This document shows positions 7,344-16,642 of a DNA stretch of 64,000 bases, in pieces. Position 1 is the first letter of the stretch, and each line of letters opens with the position of its first letter. Position numbers and translations under genes: made by a program. The notes beneath the pieces were generated by a model, which was not told the origin of the DNA, made no database searches, and saw only the letters and a program-made list of their open reading frames with translations. This stretch comes from SICU01 sp964408235 (GTDB lineage Archaea > Nanobdellota > Nanobdellia > Pacearchaeales > GW2011-AR1): NCBI GenBank assembly GCA_964408235.1, contig CAYOYN010000002.1:1-64000 (forward strand), read 5' to 3'.

Positions 7344-7402
7344 GAGGGATTTTGGGACATAGGGTTTTTAAAGCTGGTGGTTTGATGATAAATAGGTTTT
7401 TG

Positions 7403-7415
7403 CTCCTTTAAGGAG
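7403..7415. repeat. 13-nt palindrome upstream of tRNA-Gln
   Basis: CTCCTTTAAGGAG (6-bp arms around one T) ends 8 nt before the tRNA-Gln 5' end. It may be part of the tRNA promoter or leader; no regulator is implicated. Confidence 0.35.
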
Positions 7416-7423
7416 AACAAAAA

Positions 7424-7496
7424 AGCCCCGTAGTATAGTGGTCAAGTATTCGGGCCTTTGGCGCCCGAGACCCCGGTTCGAATCCGGGCGGGGCTA
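7424..7496 (+). tRNA. tRNA-Gln (anticodon TTG)
   Basis: Acceptor AGCCCCG/CGGGGCT, anticodon stem CGGGC/GCCCG with loop CTTTGGC (anticodon TTG, codon CAA), T-arm CCCGG-TTCGAAT-CCGGG, discriminator A. No CCA is encoded. The A-U first pair is typical of archaeal tRNA-Gln. Confidence 0.93.
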
Positions 7497-7500
7497 TTAA

Positions 7501-8106
7501 TCAATAGTTAGCTTTGTAACGTCCTCTGCGTTCTACTTTTTCTAATTGTGCAAGTGTTGGTTTGCTTTTTTTGCTTGATTTATAGCCTTTTAGAATTGAA
7601 ACAAATGTTTCTTCGTTGATTTTTGGATGTTTAGCTTCCAAGGCTTGTTTTATTAGATGAAGATCTACTGCTTTGTCTTCTATTCTACTTGAATGGAACC
7701 CAAGGCCAAAATCTATGAAATAGACTTTGTTTTCTTTTAAAATTAGGTTTGAAGTTGTTAAATCTCCGTGAATAATGTCCGCATCATGGAGTTTTGCTAG
7801 TTGTTTTCCTATTTGCTCTCCTACTTTTTTGTAATTGGTTTTTTCAAGATGGTCTGCTAATTTTTCTCCTTCTATATATTCAATTTCTATTTTGGCCTTG
7901 AGTTCATCCGAACTAATTACCTTTGGAGTATTGATTATTTTTTGAGCTTTTTCTAAAATTTTACTTTCTGAGCGCGTTCTTAATTTTCTTATTTTTTTAT
8001 CAAGATCTGGGAATCTATAAGATTTTTCTACTCTATTTTTTGTTATGGTATTTTTTGATTTTGTAATTATTGCCTCTGCTCCCCTGCCTATTACTTTTTC
8101 TTTCAT
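7501..8106 (-). CDS. bud32: KEOPS complex kinase/ATPase Bud32
   Basis: Small atypical protein kinase of the KEOPS complex, which installs t6A37 in ANN-decoding tRNAs. It has the N-lobe GRGAEA (7-12), IEYIEGEKL (76-83), the catalytic loop HGDLTTSN (H113, D115, N120) and the metal-binding IDFG (D132), ending with a basic RRGRYKANY tail. At 201 aa it is a standalone Bud32, not the Kae1-Bud32 fusion found in several archaea. The start overlaps the SRP54 stop by 4 nt (ATGA), so it is translated from the SRP54 mRNA. The other KEOPS subunits are not in the window. Confidence 0.95.
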   Translation of the reverse strand: MKEKVIGRGAEAIITKSKNTITKNRVEKSYRFPDLDKKIRKLRTRSESKILEKAQKIINTPKVISSDELKAKIEIEYIEGEKLADHLEKTNYKKVGEQIGKQLAKLHDADIIHGDLTTSNLILKENKVYFIDFGLGFHSSRIEDKAVDLHLIKQALEAKHPKINEETFVSILKGYKSSKKSKPTLAQLEKVERRGRYKANY

Positions 8107-9473
8107 AATCTCATGCCTTTTTTTGCAAGTTTCTTTGCCATTTTCATTAATTGTTTTTGGTCTAGTTCTCCCGAATCATTTGATTTACCTGATTGGATCA
8201 TTTCCTTTAGAACTTTGTACTGTTTTATGAGGTTTCTGATGTCTGTGGTGCTCACTCCAGAACCTTTACTTACTCTTTGAAGACGGGAAGTTTCTTTTTC
8301 CATAATTTCTGGGTTTTCTATTTCTTCTTGAGTCATCGAATTAATGGCATGTTTGTATCCTTTCAATTTTGTTTGTTGTTGTTCTAATTTTTCTGTTGAG
8401 ACCTTCTCTTTTACCTTTCCAAAACCTGGTATGAGTGAAAGCATTTTATCCATTCCCCCTATTGATTCCATTGACTCTAGTTGAGCTTGGACGTCTCTTA
8501 GAGTTAACTTTCCTTGTTCTATATTTTTTTGAGTTTTTTTAAGGGCAGATTCATCTGTTACGGTACGTATTTTTTCCATTAAAGTTTCCAAATCTCCCAT
8601 TCCTAAAAGTCTTGAAAGGAAATTTTCAGGATTGAATGGTTCTAAGTCTGCTGGCTTTTCACCAGTTCCTATGAATACTACAGGAACCTTTGCTTCAAAA
8701 CATGAAGTTAATGCTCCTCCTGCTTTTGCAGTGGAATCCATTCTAGTTATTATTACTCCGGTGATATCTACTGCAGTTTTGAAGGTTGCTGCTTGTTTTC
8801 TTGCTGTTTGGCCAATATCTGCCGGAATCACTAATAAGGTTTCAGTAGGTTTTGCTATTTTTGCAATTGATTTTATTTCTTTTACTAGGTCTTCTTCTAA
8901 AGAATCTCTACCTGCCGTGTCTATAAGAACAAGATCATATTTTTCTAAGTCTTTTTCAAATTGTTTCCATATTTTAGAAGGGTTTTTTTCTGTTTGATTA
9001 ATAAAACATGCAATATTCAATTTATCACATAATTGTTTCAGCTGAATTGACGCTGCAGGCCTATGTACGTCAAGACCTATTGCACAAACCTTGTTCCCTC
9101 TTTTAGAATAGTATAGGGCTAATTTTGAGATTGTAGTAGTCTTACCTGCGCCGTATAATCCTAGCATCATGAACTTGCTTTGTTCTTTAGAATCTATTTT
9201 TAGCTCTTTTTTTTCGCCAAGTATGTTTTTTAATTCGTCGTGAAGAAGCTTGATAATGTGCTCTTTTTTTTCTATTCCTTTAAGGCGTTCGTCTAACGCA
9301 GATTTCTTTATTTTTTGAGTGATCTCTAAAACTAATTGGACATTAACATCTGCTTCAATTAAGGATCTTTGAAGTTCTTTTACTACTTGGTCTACTAAAT
9401 TTTTATCTAGAAATATAGCGTTTGCTATCTTATCTGTAGCTTTTTTTAAGGCGTTTGATAGTTTGTCTAGCAT
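8103..9473 (-). CDS. srp54: Signal recognition particle 54 kDa protein
   Basis: GTPase of the signal recognition particle that binds signal sequences and 7S RNA and targets ribosomes to the membrane. The N domain (1-90) is followed by the G domain with GLYGAGKTTT (105-114), LDVHRPAA, DTAGRD and TRMDSTAKAGGA. The M domain (about 300-456) contains GMGDLETLMEKI, IPGFG, MTQEEIENPE and the RNA-binding S-G-V-S-x-x-D-I-R-N-L motif. The 456-aa length is normal. Its receptor FtsY is encoded at 16639-17766 on the same strand, separated by the giant surface protein gene. Bud32 overlaps its 3' end. Confidence 0.97.
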   Translation of the reverse strand: MLDKLSNALKKATDKIANAIFLDKNLVDQVVKELQRSLIEADVNVQLVLEITQKIKKSALDERLKGIEKKEHIIKLLHDELKNILGEKKELKIDSKEQSKFMMLGLYGAGKTTTISKLALYYSKRGNKVCAIGLDVHRPAASIQLKQLCDKLNIACFINQTEKNPSKIWKQFEKDLEKYDLVLIDTAGRDSLEEDLVKEIKSIAKIAKPTETLLVIPADIGQTARKQAATFKTAVDITGVIITRMDSTAKAGGALTSCFEAKVPVVFIGTGEKPADLEPFNPENFLSRLLGMGDLETLMEKIRTVTDESALKKTQKNIEQGKLTLRDVQAQLESMESIGGMDKMLSLIPGFGKVKEKVSTEKLEQQQTKLKGYKHAINSMTQEEIENPEIMEKETSRLQRVSKGSGVSTTDIRNLIKQYKVLKEMIQSGKSNDSGELDQKQLMKMAKKLAKKGMRL

Positions 9474-9521
9474 ATATTTTCGAGCTTATTTAGAGTTAAT
9501 AAGCTTTGGTTTTTAAGAATC

Positions 9522-9530
9522 CTTATAAAG
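9522..9530 (+). promoter_or_regulatory. TATA box of the giant surface protein gene
   Basis: CTTATAAAG is centred about 25 nt upstream of the ATG at 9551, in the divergent gap with srp54. It implies a leaderless mRNA for the surface protein. Confidence 0.5.
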
Positions 9531-9550
9531 TGTATTTATCTTCATAGAAT

Positions 9551-12500
9551 ATGAAGAAAAGTGTGGTGATTGCATGGGCATTTTTTGTAGTTTTTTCATT
9601 ATCTTTTTCGATTTTTTTACATGATGATATTTTTAAGGAAATAACTGGTAGGCAAATATTTTTAGATAATGCTTTTGAGCAAAAGCCCGGGGCTTTTAAG
9701 CCATCTAATCCATCTAATGTTATATCTTTAAGTCCTTCAGAAAATGGTTGTGAGCTTGAATCTATTTACCTAAGTCATTCTGTTGCAAAGGTTGGGGATA
9801 CTGTCTCAATTTATGTTGAAGCTTTCGATGGAAAAAATTGCGGGGATGAATCTTTAGAGATTAAAGTTTTTGAGAAAGATATAATTTTTGATGATTTTGT
9901 TAAAACTTTAAGTGGAAAATTTTTAAGGAATAAGGTTACCATCGACCTTGTTTTGGACGAGAATTTATCTTCTTTATTTGACGAGTTTTTAGAAGGTAAT
10001 GATATAGAGCTTTACTTTTCAGTTAAGCATGGAAACAAAGAATTGGTTTTTGATTCGCTTTCTATTTCACAATCTGAAGATATTTTATTGCAACCATCGA
10101 CTCCTTTATCAGATAACCAGGCTTATATAAAAAATCCTACTTCTCAAACAGTTACTAATCATCTTGCAAGTTTCCCGATAGGATTCTCCCAAGGACAATA
10201 TAATAATTCTACTATTCAGAATCTTCGCTTACAAGGACTTAAGACTCAAGTTTATCCTACAACTTATTATTCAGATGGAAGCATTAGGACTGCTATTGTT
10301 TATTCATTAGTCACGCTAAATCCTGGACAGGAGATTATTTACAATTTAATAGATTCTACTTCAGTTCAAACATATAATCGGCATCCTTCTGTACAGAGCT
10401 TTTTTAATCAAGGAGAAATAACTGCGATATCTAGAGATCTAAATGGTAATGCTTACAATGTAACTATTCCTTTATCGTCACTTATACCTATTGTAGATGG
10501 TCCAGTTATAAAGAAATATCTTTATACAAAAACCCACTCAAAGCCTGCCGGATCTTCCAACCCTTTGAATTATTTATTCACTTCAGTATTTGTTATTGAA
10601 GAAGTTAGTGATCAGCCATATCTTAAGATTCAACATTTAATAACTAATTCTATGAATTTGGATGAAGATGTTCAAAATGGGTTTAATTATGCCGAGGGCC
10701 AACTTGGAGATATAAGGTACCGCAACATAGAATTGTATATTAGTTCAAATAATCCTTCTAATCCATCAAATGTTTCTGTATCTCTTTTAGATGGCAATGG
10801 TCTTAAGCCTACTTATGTTGCTCCGAAGCCTGATTCCATGTCAAACAGAATATGGATTATGCCTTCTGATGGTGAACAGACGCTATATAACAATTATAAC
10901 TTTTGGGGGCAGCACTTAAATCTTAATTATAATTACATTGGGGCTGGACAGGGATTTTTAACAGAATTAGTTTTGTGGCTAGATACTTCAAATAATGCTC
11001 CTAAGTCTTATGATCCAATATATGAAAGTCCTTTGTTGGCAGGTACATCTCTTGCAAGATGGAATTTAATTCCTGATGGGCCTTTTCCAGATGTACCAAA
11101 TCCTTTGCTTTTAGGGGAAGGAACTTCTCGTCTTGATTTCAATTATCTTTTAAGTAATGAAATTGGAAATTATGACTCTCAAGTTAATGGTTATTCATAC
11201 CGTTTTGGTTATGCCGGAATAGGAAAGTTCGATATTGGTAGTGCGGGTGAAAGCGGAGTTAATCATAAAGGTCACAGGGCAGTTATATACTATTTGATGT
11301 CTTGTAACAATCGTTGCGATCAGAGATTTTTAAAGACCTTGAGACTTTTTAAGTATGGGGCCATGTATACAGGAGATGTTATTCCAGGTTTTGTTCCTGC
11401 AGAACATCCAGAGTCTCAATTGTTTGGATATAGGGTTTCACTTTTTGGAACTTTTAACGGCCAAGCGAGATGTAGCACTCAAGATTGGTTAGGTTTTTGT
11501 AATGTTAAGGTTGGAAATAGTCTTCCTGGAACTTCCGGATTTATTACTGGTCCGGGCGAGGGTCATAGGCTTTGGACACATTTCGAAGATTCACACTCTT
11601 CTGTAGGAACAGGAATGAATTATTATATGTTGACTGGAGACGTAATGTCTCATTATATTACTGAAGCCGTTTATTCTCATAATATTGCTTTTCTTAATTA
11701 TGGTTACACTCACGGAACTGGAGGGTATCAGGCTCGTTCTTTTGGAAGGCTTGGACATTCTACTGTTGACTTATATCAAGCTGAGACTGATCCGGTAGAA
11801 AGAGCTTATTATGTCACTACTGCAGATAGGATTGCTTCAATGGTTGAAGACCGAAGAGATCAAAGCGCTCCAGGTTCTCGTGGAAACAACCCAATTACAG
11901 GAGATCCTTATCCTGTAGGTTTTGTAGATTCTTTCACTGCCGGATCTGGTTATTCTTGTACTAATATGCAAGGCCAAGTTTTAGATAACTGTGAGCAGAG
12001 ATCTTTTACTTGGCAAGATAGTAAAATTATTGAGGGTTTAACTGAAATGTACCGTTCAATTCCTTTGTCAAATCCTGCTTTTGTTAGAACTCTTGTTCAA
12101 AATATGCTTGATACTCAATTTACCTATGGTTTTAAAAATTATGATCAAATAAGATCTGGTTCCCCTGGCCTTATTCCCGGCACATTTATATCAGAAGGAA
12201 CTGGTTATTTATCAGGAGGCTTAGTTGTCGGACCACCTCCTGGAGGATATTGTAGCCCTCCTAATTGTAACAGTGCTCAAGTTCCTTATTCTCAAGCTCT
12301 TACTACAGTATATGGAAATGCTTTTGTAGACTATAATTTCCCTGCTTATTGTCTTGCTTTGAAATATGTTGTAGATCCTTTAAATCCTAAGAAACCTGAT
12401 TGGGATAGCAAACTCGATAAAGCTTTTACTGCTTACATAAATGTAGTTTCAAATAATGATGCAAGTCAGTTTTCTAACTCCAGAGGATTTAGTGTTCTTG

Positions 12501-15500
12501 ATGGACACTTCCACGATTATATCTGTGCAGCTCATTATGTTTTAGGGGTACCAAATGCTCGTGAATCTGCAACTAGTTTACAGATAGATAATGATGGGGA
12601 TGGTTTCTCTGAAGCAACTGGAGATTGTAATGATGCGAGCATCAATATTAATCCTGCTGCTGGAGAAACTTGGGAACAGTCTCCTGGAGTTTATGGTTGT
12701 GCAGATAATATCGATGCAAATTGTAACGGCCTTGTTGACTGCGATGACCCGCAATGTACTATTAATTATTGGCCTCCTAATAATGACTATTGCAGGTCTC
12801 CGGCAAAATTTCATTTAGGGGATGGTCTTGTGCAGAGCCCTAATTTTGAGGGAAGGCAGGAACAATGTGATATGGTTTTGTATTATTCTAACGGTACTCC
12901 TCTTACAAACAACGGAAATTCAAATTCATGTTTAGAAGGAAAATGTATTGCTTCTTATACGTACGCAGAAGGCTTAAATGGGTTCTGCGCTTTAGGACTT
13001 GGACTTTCACTGACTAGCATAAATCCTGCAGCTGTTTATTCAAATACGCCTACTGTTTTGAGTTTCAACGGATTTAATTTTGATAGTCCTGGAGCAGTTT
13101 TACAATCCTGTGCCGAGCTCGGTGTTCCAGCTTCTTGTTCAGATTTACCTTCTGGAAGTTATACTGTTATAAGTTCTAACTTGATACAACGCACTGTTAA
13201 TTTGGTAGCAGGCACATATGAATTCAGAGTCAGAAATACTGATAACGAGGTTAGCAATGTTAGATCTATAACTGTTATAGATAATGTTATTCCTTCAGCT
13301 ACCTTGAATTCTCCTCAAAACTCTGCTTTGCTAGTTACTCCAACTAGTGTTCCTTTTAGTGCAAATATTATAGATAATGAGGCAGTTACATCAAGACTTC
13401 TTATAAAAAGAGGATCTTCTCCTCAACTTTCTGATCAGGTTTATATGACCTCTAGCACTGCACCTTACACTTTCAATTACAATTGGCAACCTTCTCCTGT
13501 GGCGCCAGATTCTAGTACAAAATTATTTGTTAACTTCGATCAAGAAACTAATTTGGTTGATGTTACAGGGCTAAATTCTGTTCCTACAATTAGAGGGGCC
13601 AGTTATACTCCTTCTGGAAAATACAATGGGGCTTATGATTTTGAAGGAGACTTCAATAATTTGGAAGATATTAGTTTTGCAAGTTCTTCTCATTTAGCTT
13701 TAAATGGTAGGAAAATAAGTGTAGAATTTTGGATATACATGGACTCTCCAACTCAAACTGTTTCTTTCTGTTCGGTCCCAGTTATTGCTAAATGTGCTGG
13801 CGGAGGTTGTTGGCTTAGTGGTTACGACTTCAACTTGGTTGCAGATAGTTCAACATGTACTGGAAACCAGAAGCAAACTGTAACTGATAATTCTTGGGGT
13901 GTTTTCTTTTTCTTAAGAGATGGAGTTGCACCTACATTTACAGGTACTGCAATATTGTCTGACAATGTTATTACTCCAGGAACTTGGAATCATGTTGTCG
14001 GAACCTATGATGCGGATTCTCCTAACCCTCAAATGAAATTATATATCAATGGGGTTCTAACTGGTTCTACTAATTATAATAAAAATTTAGTTGCTAATTC
14101 TGATCCATTATACATAGGTTCTGGTGGTGGAGCAAACGTTGGAAGACTTAATGGTAAAATGGATAATGTAGCTATTTATGACAAGACTTTAACTTCGCAA
14201 GAGGTTTTAGATAAATTTAATTTTGTTCCTTCTTTTGAAGAAGGTACTTATTATTGGAGGATTGTTACAAGTGACGCCGGGAACTCTGTTAACTCAGAGG
14301 AAAGAACTTTCACAATCTCTAATGGGGTACCAACAATTCCAAATGCCCCTGGAAATTTAGTATCTTCTACTTTGTCTAGCTCTAGCGTAAGCTTGACATG
14401 GCAAGATAATAGTGGTAATGAAGATAATTTTATTTTACAGAGAAGAGGATATCCTGGAGGGGTACCTAACCAGTGGATAAATATTACTCTTCCTGCAAAT
14501 TCTGTTTCTTACACTGATTCTGGTTTAGTTGCAAATAGAACTTATGAATATAGGATTTTTGCTAAAAACATCGCAGGTGAATCTGCGTTTTCTACTACTT
14601 CATTTTCTACGACATTTGTTTGTGATAATGGTCAGATGAGAGCTTGTCCAAACCAAAATGGAGTTTGTGCAGGAGCGCAAGAAACTTGTACTAGTGGAAA
14701 TTGGCCTGGGTGCACAGCTTCTACATATGAATCTAATAATGCTGCCTATAATGCTAATGAAATTGGATTATGTTCTGATGGATTAGACAACGATTGTGAT
14801 GTTAGCGGAGAATTTGATTATGCTGGAGCAGGATTAGTCAAAGGAGATAATGATTGTTCGGTATCGGTTACAGGAATAAATGCTCCTTCTAGCGCAGGAA
14901 TTGGAAGTCCATTCACATTGACTTGTACTTCTAATCCTGGAAATGTTAGAAGCGTGCAAGGGTTGGTAAATGGAAACCTTTGTTCTTTTGTAAACTGGCA
15001 AGGTAATAATGCTTTGTTTAATTGTGTTAGCTCAACTGTCGGAACACAACAAGTCAATTGCAATGTTAATACTGCTTATTCTTACCAAACAGGAAATAAT
15101 TTGAATCAGCAAATTACTATCGGAGGAAGTTGTTCCTCTTATAGTTCTAGTTCCTCTTGTGAAGCAGATAATGCATGTGACTGGTGTATTGGATGTTCAG
15201 GAACTCAATCTTCTGGTGCGGGAAACAGATGTGTTAGTGCTGGATCTTGTGGGGCTAGCGCTTACCAATGTATAATCAATCAATGTGGAGCTACATGCGA
15301 TGGAACAGTAAATGGATGTTCTCAATCACAGACATGTAATACTGCTTCTTGCGGTTGTACTGAACAAACTCCTATGTTATCTAATGTTATCTCTTCAGTT
15401 GGTTCTTGGAGTTCATCTGGCCTTGTTACTATCAATGGGCAATACTTTGCAAATAACGCTCAAGTATTTGTAAACGGGGTTCAAATATTAGATTCGAGAT

Positions 15501-16642
15501 TGACTAGAGCAGCATCTACAATAACTTTCAATAGAAATGCACAAGAATTTAATGTTGGCCAAAATTCTTTTGTCGTTAGAAATCCATCATCTAATTTGAA
15601 TTCAACAATTGTTAATTTGAGTTTGACTTCAAATCCTACAATTATTTCTATTGTTCCAAATGTTGTTACAAACAATGTTCTAACTATTGTTAATCTTACC
15701 GGAAATGATTTTGACCCTAATTCAAAAGTAATGTTATTCGGAGTTGTGGAAGTTCCTTCTTTCTTAGTCTTATATGTTAACTCTAGTTTGATCCAATTGT
15801 CTGCTATTCCAGGGTTAGAGGGCGCAGACTTAGAGGTTTCAGTATTAAATGGGGCTGGAAATGTTCTTTCTAATGCTCTGAATGTTAGAGTAAATTACCC
15901 CTTTGATTACGTTCTTAGTTCTTCTGTTTCTGAAGCTTCTTTGATTTCAGGAGGCTCATTATCTGGAACTTTGAAAGTTGAAACATTGCTTTTCATGGAA
16001 CATGAAACTTTATCTTTTGTAATAAATGATTCTGATGGTTTGAATATTACTCTTTTAGATAATCTTTGTGATATAAACATTTCAACAACTCCTTACCCAT
16101 CTTGTGAAATTGGATTTATTGTTTCTACAAATGGTGCATCTCCTGGAAACTATGTCTTAGTATTTGGTTCTAATTCATCTGATACTTTTGTTTCTCATGA
16201 AGTAAATATTACAGTTACTGTTAATGCCCAATCTGGAACTACTACTTCTGGATCTAGTGGCGGATCTGGATCTTCCGGAGGAAGTTCTGGAGGAAGTTCT
16301 GGAGGGGTTAGGCCTCCAGTAGTAACTTACCAATGTGATGATAATTTTGATAATGATGGCGATGGTAAAATAGATTACCTTGATGATTTGGGTTGTTCTT
16401 CATTAAATGATAATAGCGAGCTTGACCCTAGTGAAATAGTAGAATCTAACTATACGATTGGAGAGGAAAATCCTCAAAATCTTAATGGATCTGGAGAAGA
16501 AGTAGAAATAAGATTGGTTTTCTGGACAGTACTTCTGGTTTTGATTGGGGGAATAGTAACTGTCTTAATTATCTTATCAAGGTATCTTTTGATGAAGCGA
16601 AATTTTGCTAGTATTACTTCTACTCCAAATTTTGGAAATTAA
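9551..16642 (+). CDS. Giant modular cell-surface protein with lyase-like, LamG, FnIII and IPT domains
   Basis: 2363 aa. N-terminal signal/membrane helix at 5-24. Residues about 195-1000 resemble PcRGLX/YetA-type exo-rhamnogalacturonan lyases: FPIGFSQGQ, YPTTYYSDGSIRTAIV, and HFEDSHSSVG with YYMLTGD in a helical toroid-like region. A MopE-like Ca/metal motif (DNDGDG...GDCNDAS, about 1013-1060) is next. Then come an IPT/TIG domain (1150-1240), an Ig-like segment, a LamG/concanavalin-like domain (1325-1557, WNHVVGTYD and LYINGV), an FnIII domain (1594-1687), Cys-rich modules (1690-1763, 1860-1938), and two more IPT-like domains. It ends with a Ser/Gly linker, a DNDGDGKID loop and a C-terminal TM helix (2320-2347) with a basic tail. 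Likely a membrane-anchored, glycosylated polysaccharide-binding or -degrading protein. Lyase activity is inference. It abuts ftsY tail to tail with 4 nt overlap. Confidence 0.75.
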   Translation: MKKSVVIAWAFFVVFSLSFSIFLHDDIFKEITGRQIFLDNAFEQKPGAFKPSNPSNVISLSPSENGCELESIYLSHSVAKVGDTVSIYVEAFDGKNCGDESLEIKVFEKDIIFDDFVKTLSGKFLRNKVTIDLVLDENLSSLFDEFLEGNDIELYFSVKHGNKELVFDSLSISQSEDILLQPSTPLSDNQAYIKNPTSQTVTNHLASFPIGFSQGQYNNSTIQNLRLQGLKTQVYPTTYYSDGSIRTAIVYSLVTLNPGQEIIYNLIDSTSVQTYNRHPSVQSFFNQGEITAISRDLNGNAYNVTIPLSSLIPIVDGPVIKKYLYTKTHSKPAGSSNPLNYLFTSVFVIEEVSDQPYLKIQHLITNSMNLDEDVQNGFNYAEGQLGDIRYRNIELYISSNNPSNPSNVSVSLLDGNGLKPTYVAPKPDSMSNRIWIMPSDGEQTLYNNYNFWGQHLNLNYNYIGAGQGFLTELVLWLDTSNNAPKSYDPIYESPLLAGTSLARWNLIPDGPFPDVPNPLLLGEGTSRLDFNYLLSNEIGNYDSQVNGYSYRFGYAGIGKFDIGSAGESGVNHKGHRAVIYYLMSCNNRCDQRFLKTLRLFKYGAMYTGDVIPGFVPAEHPESQLFGYRVSLFGTFNGQARCSTQDWLGFCNVKVGNSLPGTSGFITGPGEGHRLWTHFEDSHSSVGTGMNYYMLTGDVMSHYITEAVYSHNIAFLNYGYTHGTGGYQARSFGRLGHSTVDLYQAETDPVERAYYVTTADRIASMVEDRRDQSAPGSRGNNPITGDPYPVGFVDSFTAGSGYSCTNMQGQVLDNCEQRSFTWQDSKIIEGLTEMYRSIPLSNPAFVRTLVQNMLDTQFTYGFKNYDQIRSGSPGLIPGTFISEGTGYLSGGLVVGPPPGGYCSPPNCNSAQVPYSQALTTVYGNAFVDYNFPAYCLALKYVVDPLNPKKPDWDSKLDKAFTAYINVVSNNDASQFSNSRGFSVLDGHFHDYICAAHYVLGVPNARESATSLQIDNDGDGFSEATGDCNDASININPAAGETWEQSPGVYGCADNIDANCNGLVDCDDPQCTINYWPPNNDYCRSPAKFHLGDGLVQSPNFEGRQEQCDMVLYYSNGTPLTNNGNSNSCLEGKCIASYTYAEGLNGFCALGLGLSLTSINPAAVYSNTPTVLSFNGFNFDSPGAVLQSCAELGVPASCSDLPSGSYTVISSNLIQRTVNLVAGTYEFRVRNTDNEVSNVRSITVIDNVIPSATLNSPQNSALLVTPTSVPFSANIIDNEAVTSRLLIKRGSSPQLSDQVYMTSSTAPYTFNYNWQPSPVAPDSSTKLFVNFDQETNLVDVTGLNSVPTIRGASYTPSGKYNGAYDFEGDFNNLEDISFASSSHLALNGRKISVEFWIYMDSPTQTVSFCSVPVIAKCAGGGCWLSGYDFNLVADSSTCTGNQKQTVTDNSWGVFFFLRDGVAPTFTGTAILSDNVITPGTWNHVVGTYDADSPNPQMKLYINGVLTGSTNYNKNLVANSDPLYIGSGGGANVGRLNGKMDNVAIYDKTLTSQEVLDKFNFVPSFEEGTYYWRIVTSDAGNSVNSEERTFTISNGVPTIPNAPGNLVSSTLSSSSVSLTWQDNSGNEDNFILQRRGYPGGVPNQWINITLPANSVSYTDSGLVANRTYEYRIFAKNIAGESAFSTTSFSTTFVCDNGQMRACPNQNGVCAGAQETCTSGNWPGCTASTYESNNAAYNANEIGLCSDGLDNDCDVSGEFDYAGAGLVKGDNDCSVSVTGINAPSSAGIGSPFTLTCTSNPGNVRSVQGLVNGNLCSFVNWQGNNALFNCVSSTVGTQQVNCNVNTAYSYQTGNNLNQQITIGGSCSSYSSSSSCEADNACDWCIGCSGTQSSGAGNRCVSAGSCGASAYQCIINQCGATCDGTVNGCSQSQTCNTASCGCTEQTPMLSNVISSVGSWSSSGLVTINGQYFANNAQVFVNGVQILDSRLTRAASTITFNRNAQEFNVGQNSFVVRNPSSNLNSTIVNLSLTSNPTIISIVPNVVTNNVLTIVNLTGNDFDPNSKVMLFGVVEVPSFLVLYVNSSLIQLSAIPGLEGADLEVSVLNGAGNVLSNALNVRVNYPFDYVLSSSVSEASLISGGSLSGTLKVETLLFMEHETLSFVINDSDGLNITLLDNLCDINISTTPYPSCEIGFIVSTNGASPGNYVLVFGSNSSDTFVSHEVNITVTVNAQSGTTTSGSSGGSGSSGGSSGGSSGGVRPPVVTYQCDDNFDNDGDGKIDYLDDLGCSSLNDNSELDPSEIVESNYTIGEENPQNLNGSGEEVEIRLVFWTVLLVLIGGIVTVLIILSRYLLMKRNFASITSTPNFGN
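16225..16315 (+). repeat. Ser/Gly-rich linker repeat inside the giant surface protein
   Basis: Tandem near-repeats of GGAAGTTCTGGA-type units encode a Ser/Gly linker between the extracellular modules and the C-terminal Ca-loop/TM anchor. A similar linker occurs at about 44100-44150 in another surface protein. Confidence 0.6.

Noticed and set aside
8632..8997. Open frame of 121 codons on the plus strand
   Set aside because: Antisense to the SRP54 G domain; no start signals.
16225..16315. CRISPR or minisatellite array
   Set aside because: The repeats are in-frame Ser/Gly codons inside a coding region with no regular spacers.
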